From the NCBI GenBank assembly GCA_030220185.1, contig JASPKZ010000426.1, forward strand, positions 248,001-312,000: a DNA stretch of 64,000 nt. The letters run 5' to 3'. The notes beneath the pieces were generated by a model, which saw nothing but the letters and a program-made list of their open reading frames with translations, made no database searches and was not told the DNA's origin. Made by a program: the position numbers and the translations under genes. Source of the stretch: Diploptera punctata (Eukaryota; Arthropoda; Insecta; Blattodea; Blaberidae). This document shows, in pieces, positions 21,701-33,426 of this stretch (position 1 is its first letter; every line of letters starts with the position of its first letter).

Positions 21701-22982
21701 TTATCACAATCGCCATGTTCAGTATGAATAAGTGTGACATTTAAGATGATCACTCATTCAGGGAAGCCCTCGATGCCCTGTGTGATCAAAAAAATATTTT
21801 AGTGGTCCATAGTTGAAATCCCTGTACAGAGAAGTCGTGCCACTGTAAGGCCTGTGTGGCATCTGACATGTAAAAATACCTATAAGGCGAGAGGTTAAAC
21901 TGTGTTAATGGAATTGAATACTTAGTTTCGAAGTGTGCATTGAACTAATCACATTTTATATCTCAAGGAGATATTGAAGAAAAAATCCTCGCATATGAAA
22001 GAAAGGTTTTGAGATATGTCTCAATTTAATTAATAAAACAGGACTGTTGTTTGAGTTTACCTGGCTATTCATGTACTGTAAATAACGAACCACTGTGTAT
22101 TTTGTAGATATAAATATGTAAGTTATTAAAAAAGAAGAACTTGGGTTGTATGAAATTTCTCTACAATTTCAACTGATTCAGTTACATCATAATTAAATTT
22201 TACACATTCCGTATAACGGCAGAAAAAAAATAATTATTTCTTCTACACCGTGTATCCGGTTTTTATTCTGTGTTTTGTACATTTCTCTTCTTCCTTTTTG
22301 TAGAAGTAATAAATTCACAAGATATCTTGTGAATGCTACATCCGACCTTGTTAGTAGAATAGAGAGAAAGATACAATTTACACGACTGTGTTTCCCAGTG
22401 CATTACTAGCTCGCTAATCTAGATGTCTCCAGCATTTCCTCACTTAACCCCAACTCTATTGTTTCCTCAAAGTTGCCCTTAAGCACTTTTCACTTCAGTT
22501 TTAAAGAAAAAATATATAATTGTGTAATTTAATCTAATGGGCGTAGAAAATGTGCTGATTCGAGAAACTGCAGTACTTTTTGTTCTTGTATAGGAAGTTC
22601 CAATACATTACAAAATAATTACTAATGCACGAAACATTATCGACTGAAAATTTAGTAAATTGAAACTTTAACTTTCATTACGTCAGAGCAAGCCATACAT
22701 TATGAAGTGTATATATAAAAAGCTAGGACATGGTTTCGATATCTGTTCTCTAAATCAAGAAACAATTAATAGACATTCTTCTGATTTTCCATTTAATATT
22801 AATTCTGTTATGTTGATGTAAAATCCGTACATCTGTGATTTATTTATAGACAACGATCATACGTGAAATCAAGGTTGGAAACTTTTGAGGGTCTAGGAAA
22901 TGAGTATTTTAGCAGACAAATTGTCCAATTCTCTGACCTGCATCCTTAGAATTTTACTTACTTATAAGATCCCTGAAAAGTA
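21701..22982. other. Stretch without a recognised gene; one perfect palindrome
   Basis: No convincing frame or repeat. 22313-22334 (ATTCACAAGATATCTTGTGA and its last two bases) is a perfect 22-bp palindrome of unknown meaning. Confidence 0.45.
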
Positions 22983-23718
22983 CAGGATGTCCACAAATTC
23001 CTGCTACCAAAACAATTTATCTTGTTAATGATTTTAGATAGAGAATGCTTTTTTTTGCAACATATTCTACATCTCTCAAAGTTTTGTTCACATTTGTTAC
23101 AGATTGTGATTTAAATGACAATAACTACACCACAGAAAAGGCCGGATGTGTATGGTCTTATGCTGAGTCAGGTAAATCACCAGTAACTGTTCAGCGAAAT
23201 ATCCGCTGGCAATATGGAATAGATCCTGCATCCAAATCATCCATAATTAGATGGGCCGAAACATTTATAGCGACTGGCAGTATAATGGACTTGCCACGAA
23301 GTGGACGACCAGGTGTGAGCCAAGAAACTATCGATAACGGGCAACTTTCATTTCAACTCAGACCTCAACAATCGCTTCATCATGCTTCACGCGAACTGCA
23401 TTTACCAAAATAAACCATTCGTAATGTCCTCCATAAGCGGTTGCAAATTACGCAAGCGTCGCTGCCAGCTGACTTCCATCGGTGTGCATAATTTGCTGAT
23501 TCCATGAAGAACGCAATTGAAGAAAATAAGTACCTGTAGAGGGGGACGTTCTCTGCTGAAGCAAATTTCTTTGTGTCTAGACATATTAACCGCTATAACA
23601 TTCTGATATGAGGTTACTAGTAATTTACCATGTTGCAAAAAAAACCGCATATCTCTATGTCAATTTGTTCACGAGCTAAGTTACGTTGTTTTAGTAGCAG
23701 GTCTTTGTGGACAAACTG
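22983..23718 (+). mobile_element. Internally deleted Tc1/mariner-superfamily element
   Basis: Terminal inverted repeats CAGGATGTCCACAAATTCCT (left) and CAGTTTGTCCACAAAGACCT (right, reversed) extend about 30 bp, and TA lies on both sides (22981-22982, 23719-23720), giving a 736-bp element. The plus strand at 23045-23413 encodes only the DUF4817-type N-terminus: SPVTVQRNIRWQYGIDPASK, SSIIRWAETFIATGS, SGRPGVSQETI, ASRELHLPK. The catalytic domain is deleted, so it would need a transposase from elsewhere. Confidence 0.88.
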
Positions 23719-23747
23719 TATAAAGTGTAGATCAAGCTTTTGCTATT

Positions 23748-25410
23748 CAGGGTGTATAAAAAAGGATGGCCCAAACTTACATGGTTGAAAGTACACAATA
23801 ATATAAGCAAAAATATCCCATTAAACATGGGTCAGCAAACGAGCCGTTTGCGAGATTATTATCAACGTATGGTTACAAGCCGCCACTGACTTAATTGTAA
23901 ACATCGTCCTAGTTAGTACAAATTAATTTGAATTTAGACTTTACTGTTAATTTTTCATCTCATTTAGATTACATTTCCCAGTTGACTTCACTTATGGTTT
24001 ACCTGTTAAAGGAGGTGTTCGAAGTGTCTTCCTCGTATCTGGATGTAATATTGTGGTCGTCTCTGCAATGGATGTCGAATTCTTTTGAAAACCCCTGGAT
24101 CATTTCTGAATTCTTGACAAGCATGTGCAACTCTGCTCCAGTTCTTCAACCGTGTTAACGGGTGTGCTGTACACTTCGCTTTTGAGGTGACCCCAGACAC
24201 AAAAATCTAAAGGATTTATCAGGTGATCATGCAGGCCAAGGTACAGATGCGCCTCGACCTATCCATCTTTGGCCGTATCTCTGCGTTAGATGCCATCTCA
24301 CAGCAGCAGCAAAATGTACCGCAGCTCCATCTTGCATGTACCACAAACTCCGGCGTTGCTGAAGGGGAACATCCTCAAGCAATCCTGGAAGATGACGCCG
24401 CAGTACCCTAAGGTACCTCCGTCCAATAAGTTTTCGTGGAATAATGTGTGGCCTAATGATATGATCACCTAGTACCCCTAACCACACATTCAGTGCGAAA
24501 CGGTGCTAATGTGGTGACTCATGAACAGCATATGTACTTATTTCACAACCAAAAATGTGTATTATGATAATTAAAAACACCATCGCGTGTGGAATCCTGC
24601 TTCGTCTGTAAATAAAATGTTACATGCGAAACGAGGGTTGACTACAGTCTGTTGTTGCATCCACTGACAAAATATCACTCTAGGAAAGAAGTCCGCATTA
24701 TTGAGACATTGAACTCGTTGGAGGTGGTAAGGGTACAGTAAATTGCGCTGTAAAATTCTTCATACACTACTGTGGCTTAGTACAGGCACTTGTGGGGCAA
24801 TTGTTCTCGTCGAGGATTCTGGAGAGTGCTGTACTGCTTCAAACACCATATCCTCAACCTCATGCGTAATGCAAGCAGGCCTACCTACTGCCCTGTCATG
24901 TGCAAAAACCCCCTTTTCTCTCAGGCGCTGATGGACCCTTGTAAATGTACGACTTTCGGGGTTCTTCGATCAGGATATGTTCCTTGGTACAAGCGTGTAG
25001 CCTCCCGTGCATTGCCATTAGCCCTACCGTACATGAAATGCATATCCGCATACTCTTCGTTCCATTCTAACTACAACCCCAGCACAAGTGGCACTCCTCA
25101 GACGAGACTGATCCCTTTAGAGAGTGTGTGCTGTATCTGTCCTGTACGTTCTGCTTGTATGGTTTGATTACAACTCCACCTCTAGGCAATGTTCAGTTTT
25201 GTAAACAAAGAACATAGGACGGCTTCAAGTTCGCAAGGAGTAAACTGTACGATGTTACAAATAATGATGTCAGTGGTGGCTTTTAACCATACATTCGTAA
25301 TTATCTCTTAAACGGCTCGTTTGCGGACCCATGTTTACTGGGACATTGTTGCTTCTAATATCGCGAACTTTCAACCATGTAAGTTTGCGCCATCTTTTTG
25401 GTACACCCTG
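23748..25410 (-). mobile_element. Tc1/mariner-superfamily element with ~144-bp terminal inverted repeats
   Basis: The left end CAGGGTGTATAAAAAAGGAT and the right end (reversed) CAGGGTGTACCAAAAAGATG continue as inverted repeats for about 144 bp, to CCGCCACTGAC at about 23890 and its partner at about 25268. TA follows the right end; the left flank reads TT, so one target base may have changed. The interior is a transposase on the minus strand. At 1663 bp the element is close to full length. Confidence 0.88.
23985..25185 (-). pseudogene. Transposase pseudogene of the 23.7-25.4 kb element
   Basis: Read on the minus strand from about 25185. The N-terminal part is in broken frames (NEEYADMHFMYGRANGNA, ATRLYQGTYPDRRTP), followed by a middle part with stops. 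24487-24227 is open with GVLGDHIIRPHIIP, LRRHLPGLLEDVPLQQRR, then WYMQDGAAVHFAAAV, which holds a catalytic Asp. Then SPD and a C-terminal block RGRHFEHLL. This matches insect Tc1/mariner-superfamily transposases. Many stops. Confidence 0.78.
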
Positions 25411-26558
25411 TATATATTTACTTGTCAATGCTTGAAAGGAAATTACAACATTTGAGAAGAAAAGTGGTACTCATCTAGTAACCCTTCAATATATATTAAT
25501 TTCATGTTAGAATATGAATACTTTTGAGTGAAGAGAATCAAATTGTAGGTATCATCGACGTTTAAATACGGAGTTCTGAACAAACGAGAATACGACATTA
25601 ATTAGTTTTACATAGAACGGTTTAGCATTGAAACCAAAGCCTGTAAAAATCTTGGAGAGATGACCTGGTTATAAAATAATTCTCAGTTTCAAGCCTAATT
25701 TCTGAAAAGAACATTTTGAAAAAAAGGTGACAGAATTAATTACTTTTCCTGTTTTCTCCAGTCTATTTACAGCTATTCAAGGAAAATTATTACAACGTGC
25801 GAATATTGTTTTATTCTCGACATACAATAAAATAATGTAATAGTATAAATATGCCAATTATTTTATTAATTAGGACGTATGCAGTTATACAATCAATATA
25901 TGAAATATACGGTTTGAAGTAATTGGAAGCTTTGCTTGGTGATCCATTGACAATTTTGCATTAGATGAATATTATGAACTCTATACAGGGAAATATACGA
26001 AGAGTTGACACAGATGATATATCTCCTACCTCTTATTTGGAAGTTACTATTTGAATAAGGGAATCTTACATTTCACTAAATAGTTCGTCTAATTGAACAT
26101 TTCTTAAATTTGACATTAGACATAATTTTCTTTCGTTATATGAGGTACAGTGAATGAACCAGTTAAGTCATTTGTTTTAATGCAATGGTGTTTGAGGTGT
26201 CATTAGATTCATCATGGAAAGTACTATAATTTAGAAGTGTGAAATAGTGAAATAAACAGTGTTGTCTTGGGTTTGTTTACCTCCAACATTTTGCATACAA
26301 GTAAGGAAGTCTGGCTAACGTACAACTAAAAGTATGTTTTATAGGATTGAAGGAAAAAAAGTTACTTATCTTGCTCTTTTCCTGTACTATTAATATGATT
26401 TTAATTTAGGAAGTTATGTTACATTAATTTTATTACATGGTTATTCATAGGTGAAACGTTCTAATCTTTTTAAGTACTTACATATTTCAGGAATAGTTTG
26501 AATATAGATAAAGCTGTGAACATTGGCTGCAGGACATTATTTTGAATGTGAAAAATGT
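25411..26558. other. Stretch without a recognised gene
   Basis: AT-rich. No motif, RNA gene or repeat shared with the rest of the window was seen. Confidence 0.45.
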
Positions 26559-28165
26559 CTCGCGCAGTTTCCGAGTGGTCTAAGGCACGTGTGTCCAACA
26601 CTCGACCCGCAGGCCGCCTGCGGCCTTCGATCCCATCGCATGCGGCCCGCAATGGTATTTGCTCTATCACATCGCATTCGGTCCGCAGTGATATTTGTAG
26701 GTTATAATATAATATCATTTATGAAATAAGTAATTCTATTTGGTATAAGATAAACTTAACAAATCAAGACTTTCTGTTTCCAACACATGTATTTGCGAAC
26801 GTTTATCCTACTTATCCTCTTACTCAAAACATGGAGAAATCACACCCATCCCCATTTTTATTTATGATCCTACCTACCGCGCATCGCTTAGAAGTCCCCG
26901 TGTATTGTCGACCGCGCGGTTACTACTTTCAAAGGCGAGTGTGTGCCAGATGTTTTATTATCCTTACATTTTGTACATTATAAGTTAGATTCCAGTTTGC
27001 ATTTGTTCGCTCATATTGTAGTGTCAGTGTTGGTGAGAGGTTTGAATTTCAAATAAAGTGGACGAATCAGTACATTATTACTGAATTGAACAAGAAAGCA
27101 GTGTATTTAATTTGCAGTGAAACAGTTTCAGTGTTTAAGGAGAAAAACAAAGTGATATTAGGACAACAAACATGCGTTTTCATATGTTAAATTTAGTTTC
27201 AACTGTTTTCTTCCCCTTTCTACATTAAAATAGACGAGGTCCCCGAGGATCTGCAAATTGAGTGCGTTGGTTTTCAAAGTGTGTCAGACCTAAAAATTAA
27301 GTTTAACAATCTCCCCTTACTACAATTCTATTGAGATTACTTTCCCAGAGAAAAGCATCCGGGCATTAATAGACATGCAATTCCTTTCCGGTTGCACATA
27401 CATATGCGAAGAAGTGGTCTCCAGGATGGAACAAGTGAAGTGCGCAAGGAGAACGCGAATCATCGACAGGCATCTGGAAAGTTGGCTTCGAGTTGCTACA
27501 ACATCTATCAAACCAGATATTGGATGCCTTGTTTGTGAAAAGCTTTGACAGGTAATCAATTAATTACTTTATTTAAATTTTAATCTAAATTTATATTAAA
27601 CATACAAAGGTTAATAATAATTTATTTATATTCTTCAATTTAGATTTTAGAATTAGATTACACATTGAAATTGTTGTATAATTTAATTTCGAAAGTTGAT
27701 TCCTATGTTAATAAAAATAACATCAATATTAGTTATTTTATTTTCAAGTTAATTGGTTTACCTTATATCTTATTTAATACTGTACAAAAATCGGATCATG
27801 TAGCACGCAAACCAGTTCTCCTTAACGACAGTGACCCTTTTCCAAGAAAATGTTTGACACGCCTAGTCTATGGTTTAATATCTTGGCGCTGAGCCACGGA
27901 AAATGAGCTGGTTAGGCCAGAATGGAAGCTGTGTTCACCCATTATCGTGAAGAAATTCGCATAGCTACAATTATATTAAATTCCTCCAGTTTAGAAAAGT
28001 TATATTGACGGGGGATCCGACATGTTGACCACATGTAACTCTATACTTGATGGAGATCCTCTGCTTCCATAAATGGTTCATATGGATGTGAGGTCAGCAG
28101 TCATCTGATTAGCCCAAGGACCTCCTAGACCGGTCACTCCATTGGAGTTTACTTTAGGTTAGATG
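26559..28165 (+). mobile_element. SINE-C copy 2, split by hAT copy 2
   Basis: The left piece 26559-26585 reads like a tRNA Leu/Ser-type 5' half (CGCGCAGTTTCCGAGTGGTCTAAGG). The rest, 27866-28165, matches the body and tail of SINE-C copy 1 at 43629-43970: TTCACCCATTATCGTGAAG, GCATAGCTACA, GACATGTTGACCA, GGATGTGAGGTCAGCAG and CCAAGGACCTCCTAG. Between them sits hAT copy 2 (26586-27865). The SINE was therefore present before the hAT arrived. Confidence 0.78.
26586..27865 (+). mobile_element. hAT element copy 2, internally deleted
   Basis: 1280 bp. Ends CACGTGTGTCC and, reversed, TAGGCGTGTCA; target duplication GTCTAAGG (26578-26585) / GTCTATGG (27866-27873), 7 of 8 identical. It aligns with copy 1 along its length except for the insertions in copy 1. 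Coding remains: TELNKKAVYLICSETVSVFKE (zinc finger start, 27070-27140) and a C-terminal part at 27240-27545 with DEVPEDLQIECVGFQSVSDL and an FYxDYFPRE block. No catalytic core. Confidence 0.88.
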
Positions 28166-28311
28166 AATAATAGTGTTTCATTTAATGACGCTCTTAAATA
28201 CCTTATGTTATTAAAGTTTCAATTCAAATTTGGACTTAAAAGGGCCAACAGATAGTGCTTACAGATTTTTATTACTTCGTTTTCATTCGCCGATTGAACT
28301 CTTAGTATGTA

Positions 28312-28785
28312 CACTTAGCAGAAAAAAAGAATGAGCCGCTTTAAAAAGCACAGAACCTTTTATGGCCCACTGCGCATGCTCGAAGAGCTAAAGCTGTGGT
28401 TCAGGTGGTTACGCATTGTTAAATGTTTTAAATACGCTGTATTTGGTTTAATTGTTCTAAATAGTTAGAGAACAATGAAAAAAACATGTTTCTAGAAAAT
28501 TACGAGTGTTCGACAAAAGCAATATCACTAAAATTGCGACATTTCAAATAAAGTTCTACCCTCGTTCATAGTGTAAAAGTAAACAAGACAACCAGAATTT
28601 GGACAACTAGTATCCGACGTTCGAGTAGCGTAGATCGTTAAACCAATTATAAAAAAAAGATTATATATGAAAGCCAGTGTTCGAATCCCTCGAAAATGTT
28701 TTTTTTCTGTTTGTTTTTTGGCAAAATTCATCCTGTAATATTTAATTCCTGTCACGTAATCTATGTCCACTTTACACTGTATTAA
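28312..28785 (+). mobile_element. Element X copy 1 (unclassified, TA-flanked)
   Basis: Begins after TA with CACTTAGCAGAAAAAAAG and is alignable over about 475 bp with 48097-48575: TGGCCCACTGCGCATGCTCGAA, GCATTGTTAAATGTTTTAAATACGCTG, CAACTAGTATCCGAC and CACGTAATCTA...GTCCACTTTACAC are shared. Inside is a tRNA-like 3' half with B box GTTCGAATCCC (28679-28689) and T8 (28699-28706). Similarity to copy 2 stops at the TTAA where another element begins. Confidence 0.75.
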
Positions 28786-30982
28786 GGGGACCGACCTATG
28801 AAATGTGTCAAAACTGGCTCATTTTAAGATTTTTTTGTTTTTTACATATTAATTATCTCCAATTATTTTAAAATCATACTTTGCAATTGTTTAAGCTTAA
28901 TTGCAATTTAAATGCCTGTCACGTGGCCTTTTGAAGTTTCCTACGCAAATGCTGATGTCCCTTTAAACCAAGCCTCTACTGCTACATATCAATTTATCTG
29001 TACATTTTCAAAATGATGTTTTAAAACTCCCGGTCATTTTTTAGATATGTTTGAGGAAAACGTGAAGGGTAATTTATGTATGTGCCAGCCGGTTACATGC
29101 TAGCAAGCCTGCCATAAAGAGTGGGAAAGAAGTAAATATTCCAATTTTCATTGAGTTGAAGTCATATTTCTTATATTCCTGTAGTGTTGTGTGTAATGTG
29201 TAAATAGAGCCTAGGTTAATATTTACAGAGTATATTTACTATTTTATAATAAGGAATAGGATTTTAATGATAGCAGATAAGTAATTATTGTGTAGCCTTA
29301 GGTTATAGTGTTGAGTATAAGTTAGTTAGTATAGTAAGTAGGTTGTTGTATAAAGTTCTACAACATGCCAAATAGAACAAATTATACTAGATGCGCTACA
29401 AATAGAAAAATACCTTCTAAGAGGGTATTAGCAGCAGGAAAAATATATCTGCAGCAAAATAACATCCAGAACAGTAGGTCAGTAGAAGGAGAGTTACCAC
29501 AGCTAGCAGCTCATTATCCTATCAATTCCACATCAGGTAACGTGGAAACTAAAACCAACAACAAGTGAGTCAAAACTATCAACATTCAGTGAGGCATCAG
29601 AAAGTGCAGATTGTCTTCCATCTACACCGAGTGGCAGTCAGTCATCACCACAGTTGGACAGAATGGACTATATATTGGTATGTACCGGAATATGTGATGA
29701 TATTTTCAAGTATTTGAAGTGCAATGAATGTGGCAATCAGAGTTTACAACCAAGTATTGAAAATGTTATGGGCTTTGCAGTTACACTGACTGTAAAATGT
29801 ACTGAATGCAATGTTATTTGTGTAAAAACATATACCAGTGAATGCTCCCTGATGATAATAATACAATCAAAGAAAAACCACCAGTTAATTTATCCACATT
29901 AAGCGTGGAGATAATATTCAAGCTAACTTTAAAGCATATCGCTATACACGTTCAGATTTCTTTTAAAACGATTCTAACATTTAGCAACCTCTCATTTACT
30001 CACGTAGGATATTGCAGTTGCAAGAAGTGGGGATAGTATATAATGAGAGTGAAGGGATATTCTATATTGAGATATATTAAACAAAATATTATGAAGTGAT
30101 CGTGTTTTTAAATTATGGTCGAAAAATAAATGCTGGAAACGAGAACCTAAAAAATCATAGAGACATAGTATGAAGAATCTTAAATACAGTGCAATTTTCT
30201 TCTTTTCTTGGAGATGCGGCCATGATAATTTCTGGAGGAATGGAGAAATGTTAACTTATATCCGGACATTGAGGAGAGAGAATGGTATTTTTAAACGTTT
30301 ATTCTTATTTGGTGCAAATTATTTATTTTTATGTTAAGAGCTCATATCTATAGCAACTTAATCAAAAGTAAAAAAAATAAAAAAAATTGGGGGGCCCAAA
30401 TTTTCAAACAAATGTACCCAGTGCAGGGGTTTTTACTAATACCGATATATATATATATATAATCCAATTTTGAAGATAACTTCACAGAATTTGTAACATT
30501 TTACTAATAAAAACATGCTCTATGAGCTCACTGTAACATAATTTCGATACTTGTCCCTAAAGTTGTAAACTGAATAATTAAAATTTAACAAAACGTTTAT
30601 ATTTCCTTTTTTGAAAACAAACAGACTTTTAAAGAAAGTTAAATACCTAATTTATGTTACAGAGAAACGTTTTCTCGTTGTCTGAAGAGTGTGTGTTCAA
30701 AAGTTCATGCATGTATATACAATAGTTCAGAAGATATATCAATTTTTGTCTAACAATGTAGCAAAAAAATGAAGTTACGGGAAACAGCAATCAAAAGGGG
30801 GCGTGCGATTTAAAATCCAGAGGGCAGGCACATTAAGAATGGTTCCTCAACGTCTGATAAGGGCATAAATATGCATAAAGTGTTATGCAATGTATTCCAT
30901 ACATATCACAGAATATTTAAGAGCAAAACATATATTTTGAAAAATTGTTCATTTTTTTACCACAAATTAACACCCTCTCCCC
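28786..30982 (+). mobile_element. TTAA-flanked element with zinc-ribbon ORF (Kolobok-like candidate)
   Basis: TTAA at 28782-28785 and 30983-30986. Left end GGGGACCGACC; the right end, reversed, is GGGGAGAGGG, so only the first five or so bases are symmetric. A coding relic lies inside on the plus strand. A TTAA duplication fits Kolobok or piggyBac-like elements; the cysteine pattern and GGGGA end make Kolobok the better guess. The weak inverted ends keep this tentative. Confidence 0.45.
29365..30038 (+). pseudogene. Zinc-ribbon protein relic, likely transposase N-terminal part
   Basis: Met at 29365 opens a basic N-terminus (PSKRVLAAGKIYLQQNNIQNS). After frame changes, 29654-29850 encodes YILVCTGICDDIFKYLKCNE, then CGNQ, then VKCTECNVICVKT, i.e. 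two CxxC pairs about 28 residues apart, as in zinc ribbons. A further frame (29842-30036) continues with a helical segment. Similar double-CxxC N-termini occur in uncharacterised insect transposon proteins, but I do not recognise a named family with certainty. Confidence 0.4.
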
Positions 30983-30986
30983 TTAA

Positions 30987-31089
30987 ATATGAATCTATCT
31001 TATACATTATATTATTTGAGAAAGGATACATGAGGCATACCGAGTCAACTATGCAAATTCGTTCCTCCTCAGAAAGATATTAATATCCC
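30987..31089. other. Short stretch without a recognised feature
   Basis: AT-rich linker between the TTAA-flanked element and LINE-E. Confidence 0.4.
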
Positions 31090-31566
31090 ATAACTCAAAA
31101 TTTAAAGTATACAGGACTTTGATACGGCCTGTTGTTTCGTACGTTTCAGAGGCATGATCTCTAAATCTTGCTGAGTTTAATACCTTTAGATCCTTTGGAA
31201 GAAGAATATTGTGAACAATATTTGGACCTTTGAAGGAGAATGAAAAAAAACACGGAGAATTCGTAGTAACCAGGAGCTGAATGATCTAAAGAATGGCCAA
31301 GATATGGTCAGATTTATAAAATCTCAAAGACTAAGATGGTTGTGTCATCTTATAAGAATGGATGATTATCGCCTCCCAAAGAAAATGTGGAAGGAAAGAC
31401 TTTATTCTAGAAGTCCTAGAACTTGGATAGTGTGGAGGAGGATCTTGCGGCTATGAGGATCCGAAAATGAGGAACTATGGCAGAGAATAGAGATGTATGG
31501 AGACGTCATTTGGAGGTTGCCAAGGTTCACATCGAGCTGTAGTGCCCAATGAAGAAGAAGAAGTAA
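31090..31566 (+). mobile_element. LINE-E 3' fragment with (GAA)n tail
   Basis: 5'-truncated. In broken frames it encodes the post-RT region: FKVYRTLIRPVVSYVSEA, then RRIL...IFGPLKEN, then FIKSQRLRWLCHLIRMDD and PKKMWKERLYSRSPRT. The order matches LINE-B and LINE-C tails, but the residues differ enough for a separate family. It ends ATGAAGAAGAAGAAG. Inactive. Confidence 0.82.
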
Positions 31567-31974
31567 TATGAATCTGATACATATATTATGAACATGTTTC
31601 AGTTTGAACGTCCAACACTAATGTAAGACTTTATCCCAGTATATGATGGATGAATGGAATAAAAGGCTACTCTACGATATTATGTTAGTTGTAGTTTGTC
31701 ATGAGAGTTCGGCAAACCATGTTCTTCTCTTTTGACAAATACCACCATTTTTGGGTTGATCTCGTGGCCGTGAGGGGGATTACAACCCTTCCGTTAGCTC
31801 TTCGGCTCTTTTCCTTATTATTGATCAGGTCGGAGTCATGGATCACAAGATCCCCGCAACCATATATTTTCAACACCTGTGGGTGCAAACCACACTATTT
31901 TTCCTTATATGAGATGAAGTGGAGGGTGGTATGAAATTAATGAATGAGAAATTTAATGAAATTATATGAAGGGA
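31567..31974. other. Stretch without a recognised gene
   Basis: Open frames of 67-77 codons on both strands carry no motif. Part of it (31740-31880) may belong to the SINE-D tail that adjoins it. Confidence 0.35.
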
Positions 31975-32145
31975 AAGGAAGGGAGCATGGAGAGTGTTGG
32001 TGGGAATAAATACGGAAATCGGGATAACCCCGAGAAAAACCAGAAAAAATACCGGTATGATCCAACACCTATACCCTCTGGAACCGATAAGATTCGATCC
32101 TTGAATCCCAGTTGGGGCAGCCGAGTGCGCTAACCACACGTATAA
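31975..32145 (-). mobile_element. SINE-D copy (tRNA-derived)
   Basis: Minus strand: A box TGTGGTTAGCGC (32127-32138), B box GGATCGAATC (32091-32100). The body contains GGTTTTTCTCGGGGTTATCCC, which resembles the SINE-A body. Only one copy is seen, so the ends are uncertain. Confidence 0.6.
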
Positions 32146-32459
32146 AGAGACGGCATTCAATGGCATAATACGATGGAAATTGTGTCGCGTATTATCGATT
32201 TAAAAGATTCATCAATCTAATGGAATATTTGTTTTCAGCTTGCGTTAAACATATGTATATACAGCAGTCATCATCAACCAGTGAACAACTCGATTCGGAG
32301 ATAATTTTTCAATAGTACAAGTAGTACGGAAATTAGGCACTTGAAAAAAGGACTAGAGATGAAATTTTACGTCACGTATACTTTTCCTCACTTGACAGGA
32401 CCTTCGTGGTTGGATGTCCCGGCGAGTTTTCGGTTTCAAGAATATAATAGTAATACTAA
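32146..32459. other. Flank of LINE-B, no gene
   Basis: No feature recognised apart from a short AATACT/AATAAT repeat (32448-32470) at the 5' junction of the LINE. The Met at 32341 that opens the LINE frame belongs to flanking DNA. Confidence 0.4.
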
Positions 32460-33212
32460 TAATACTAATAGTGATTTAGGACTGGAAGTAAATATCAGTA
32501 AAACTAAATATATGGTCACATGTAGAAATGCATTATATAATGGAAATGGACAGCTAATGACAAATGAGGGAAATTTTGAGGAATTGGCTGAATTCAAATA
32601 CCTAGGAACAATAATCACAAATAGGAATGAGATGCACAAAGAAATTAAACATAGGCTCAATTCTGGAAGTGCATGCTATTATGCATTGCAGACACTTTTG
32701 ATGTCCCAACTCCTTTCAAAAAACGTTAAGCTGAAAATATATAAAACTATTATTCTACCAGTTATATTATATGGGTGCGAAACATGGACTCTTACTTTAA
32801 GGGAGGAAAGGAGATTACGAGTATTTGAGAATAAAGTTCTTAGGAAAATTTTTGGACCAAAGAGAGATGAACAGACAGGGGAATGGAGAAGACTACATAA
32901 CAATGAACTACATGGTCTTTATAGGAAGCCAGATATAATAAGAACAGTTAAGTCCCGTAGACTGCGATGGGCAGGACATGTTGCGCGTATGGGGAATGAA
33001 AGACGTGCATGGAAACTTCTTGTAGGAAAGCCAGAAGGAAAACGCCCAGTTGGTAGACCAAGAATGAGGTGGGAGAACAACATTAACTATGATTTGAGGG
33101 AAGTAGATTATACAGGGAATGATTGGAAAGCATTAGCTCAGGATAGGGATGTATGGAAAGCTTATGTCCGTGCGACCATGAACCTACGGGTTCGATAGTG
33201 CCAGTGAGTAAG
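32460..33212 (+). mobile_element. LINE-B 3' copy with open RT C-terminus
   Basis: 5'-truncated just after the RT palm. The frame is open from flanking DNA through to the natural stop at 33196. Blocks: LGLEVNISKTKYMV (end of the palm), EFKYLGTIITNRNE (thumb), ILYGCETWTLTLREE, FENKVLRKIFGPKRDE, SRRLRWAGHVARMGNERRA, GRPRMRW, DYTGNDWKALAQDRDVW. It is the best preserved LINE-B tail in the window and serves as reference for the others. The 3'UTR is only GTTCGATAGTGCCAGTGAG plus a repeat tail. It lacks endonuclease and the catalytic residues. Confidence 0.92.
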
Positions 33213-33237
33213 TAAGTAAGTAAGTAAGTGATATTAA

Positions 33238-33323
<86 letters not shown>

Positions 33324-33366
33324 ATAATAATAATAATAATAATAATCATCATCATCATAATAATAA
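33205..33366 (+). repeat. LINE-B microsatellite tail (TAAG)n(TAC)n(TAA)n
   Basis: (TAAG)5 at 33209-33228, then about 80 bp of (TAC/CTA)n, then (TAA)n and (CAT)n. Poly-Leu, poly-Ile and poly-Ser open frames here are repeat artefacts. Confidence 0.95.
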
Positions 33367-33426
33367 TTTTTAAGTCCAAGGATTCATTGAACTTTGCCGC
33401 ATGTTTTAACAAGTAGACATCATAGT

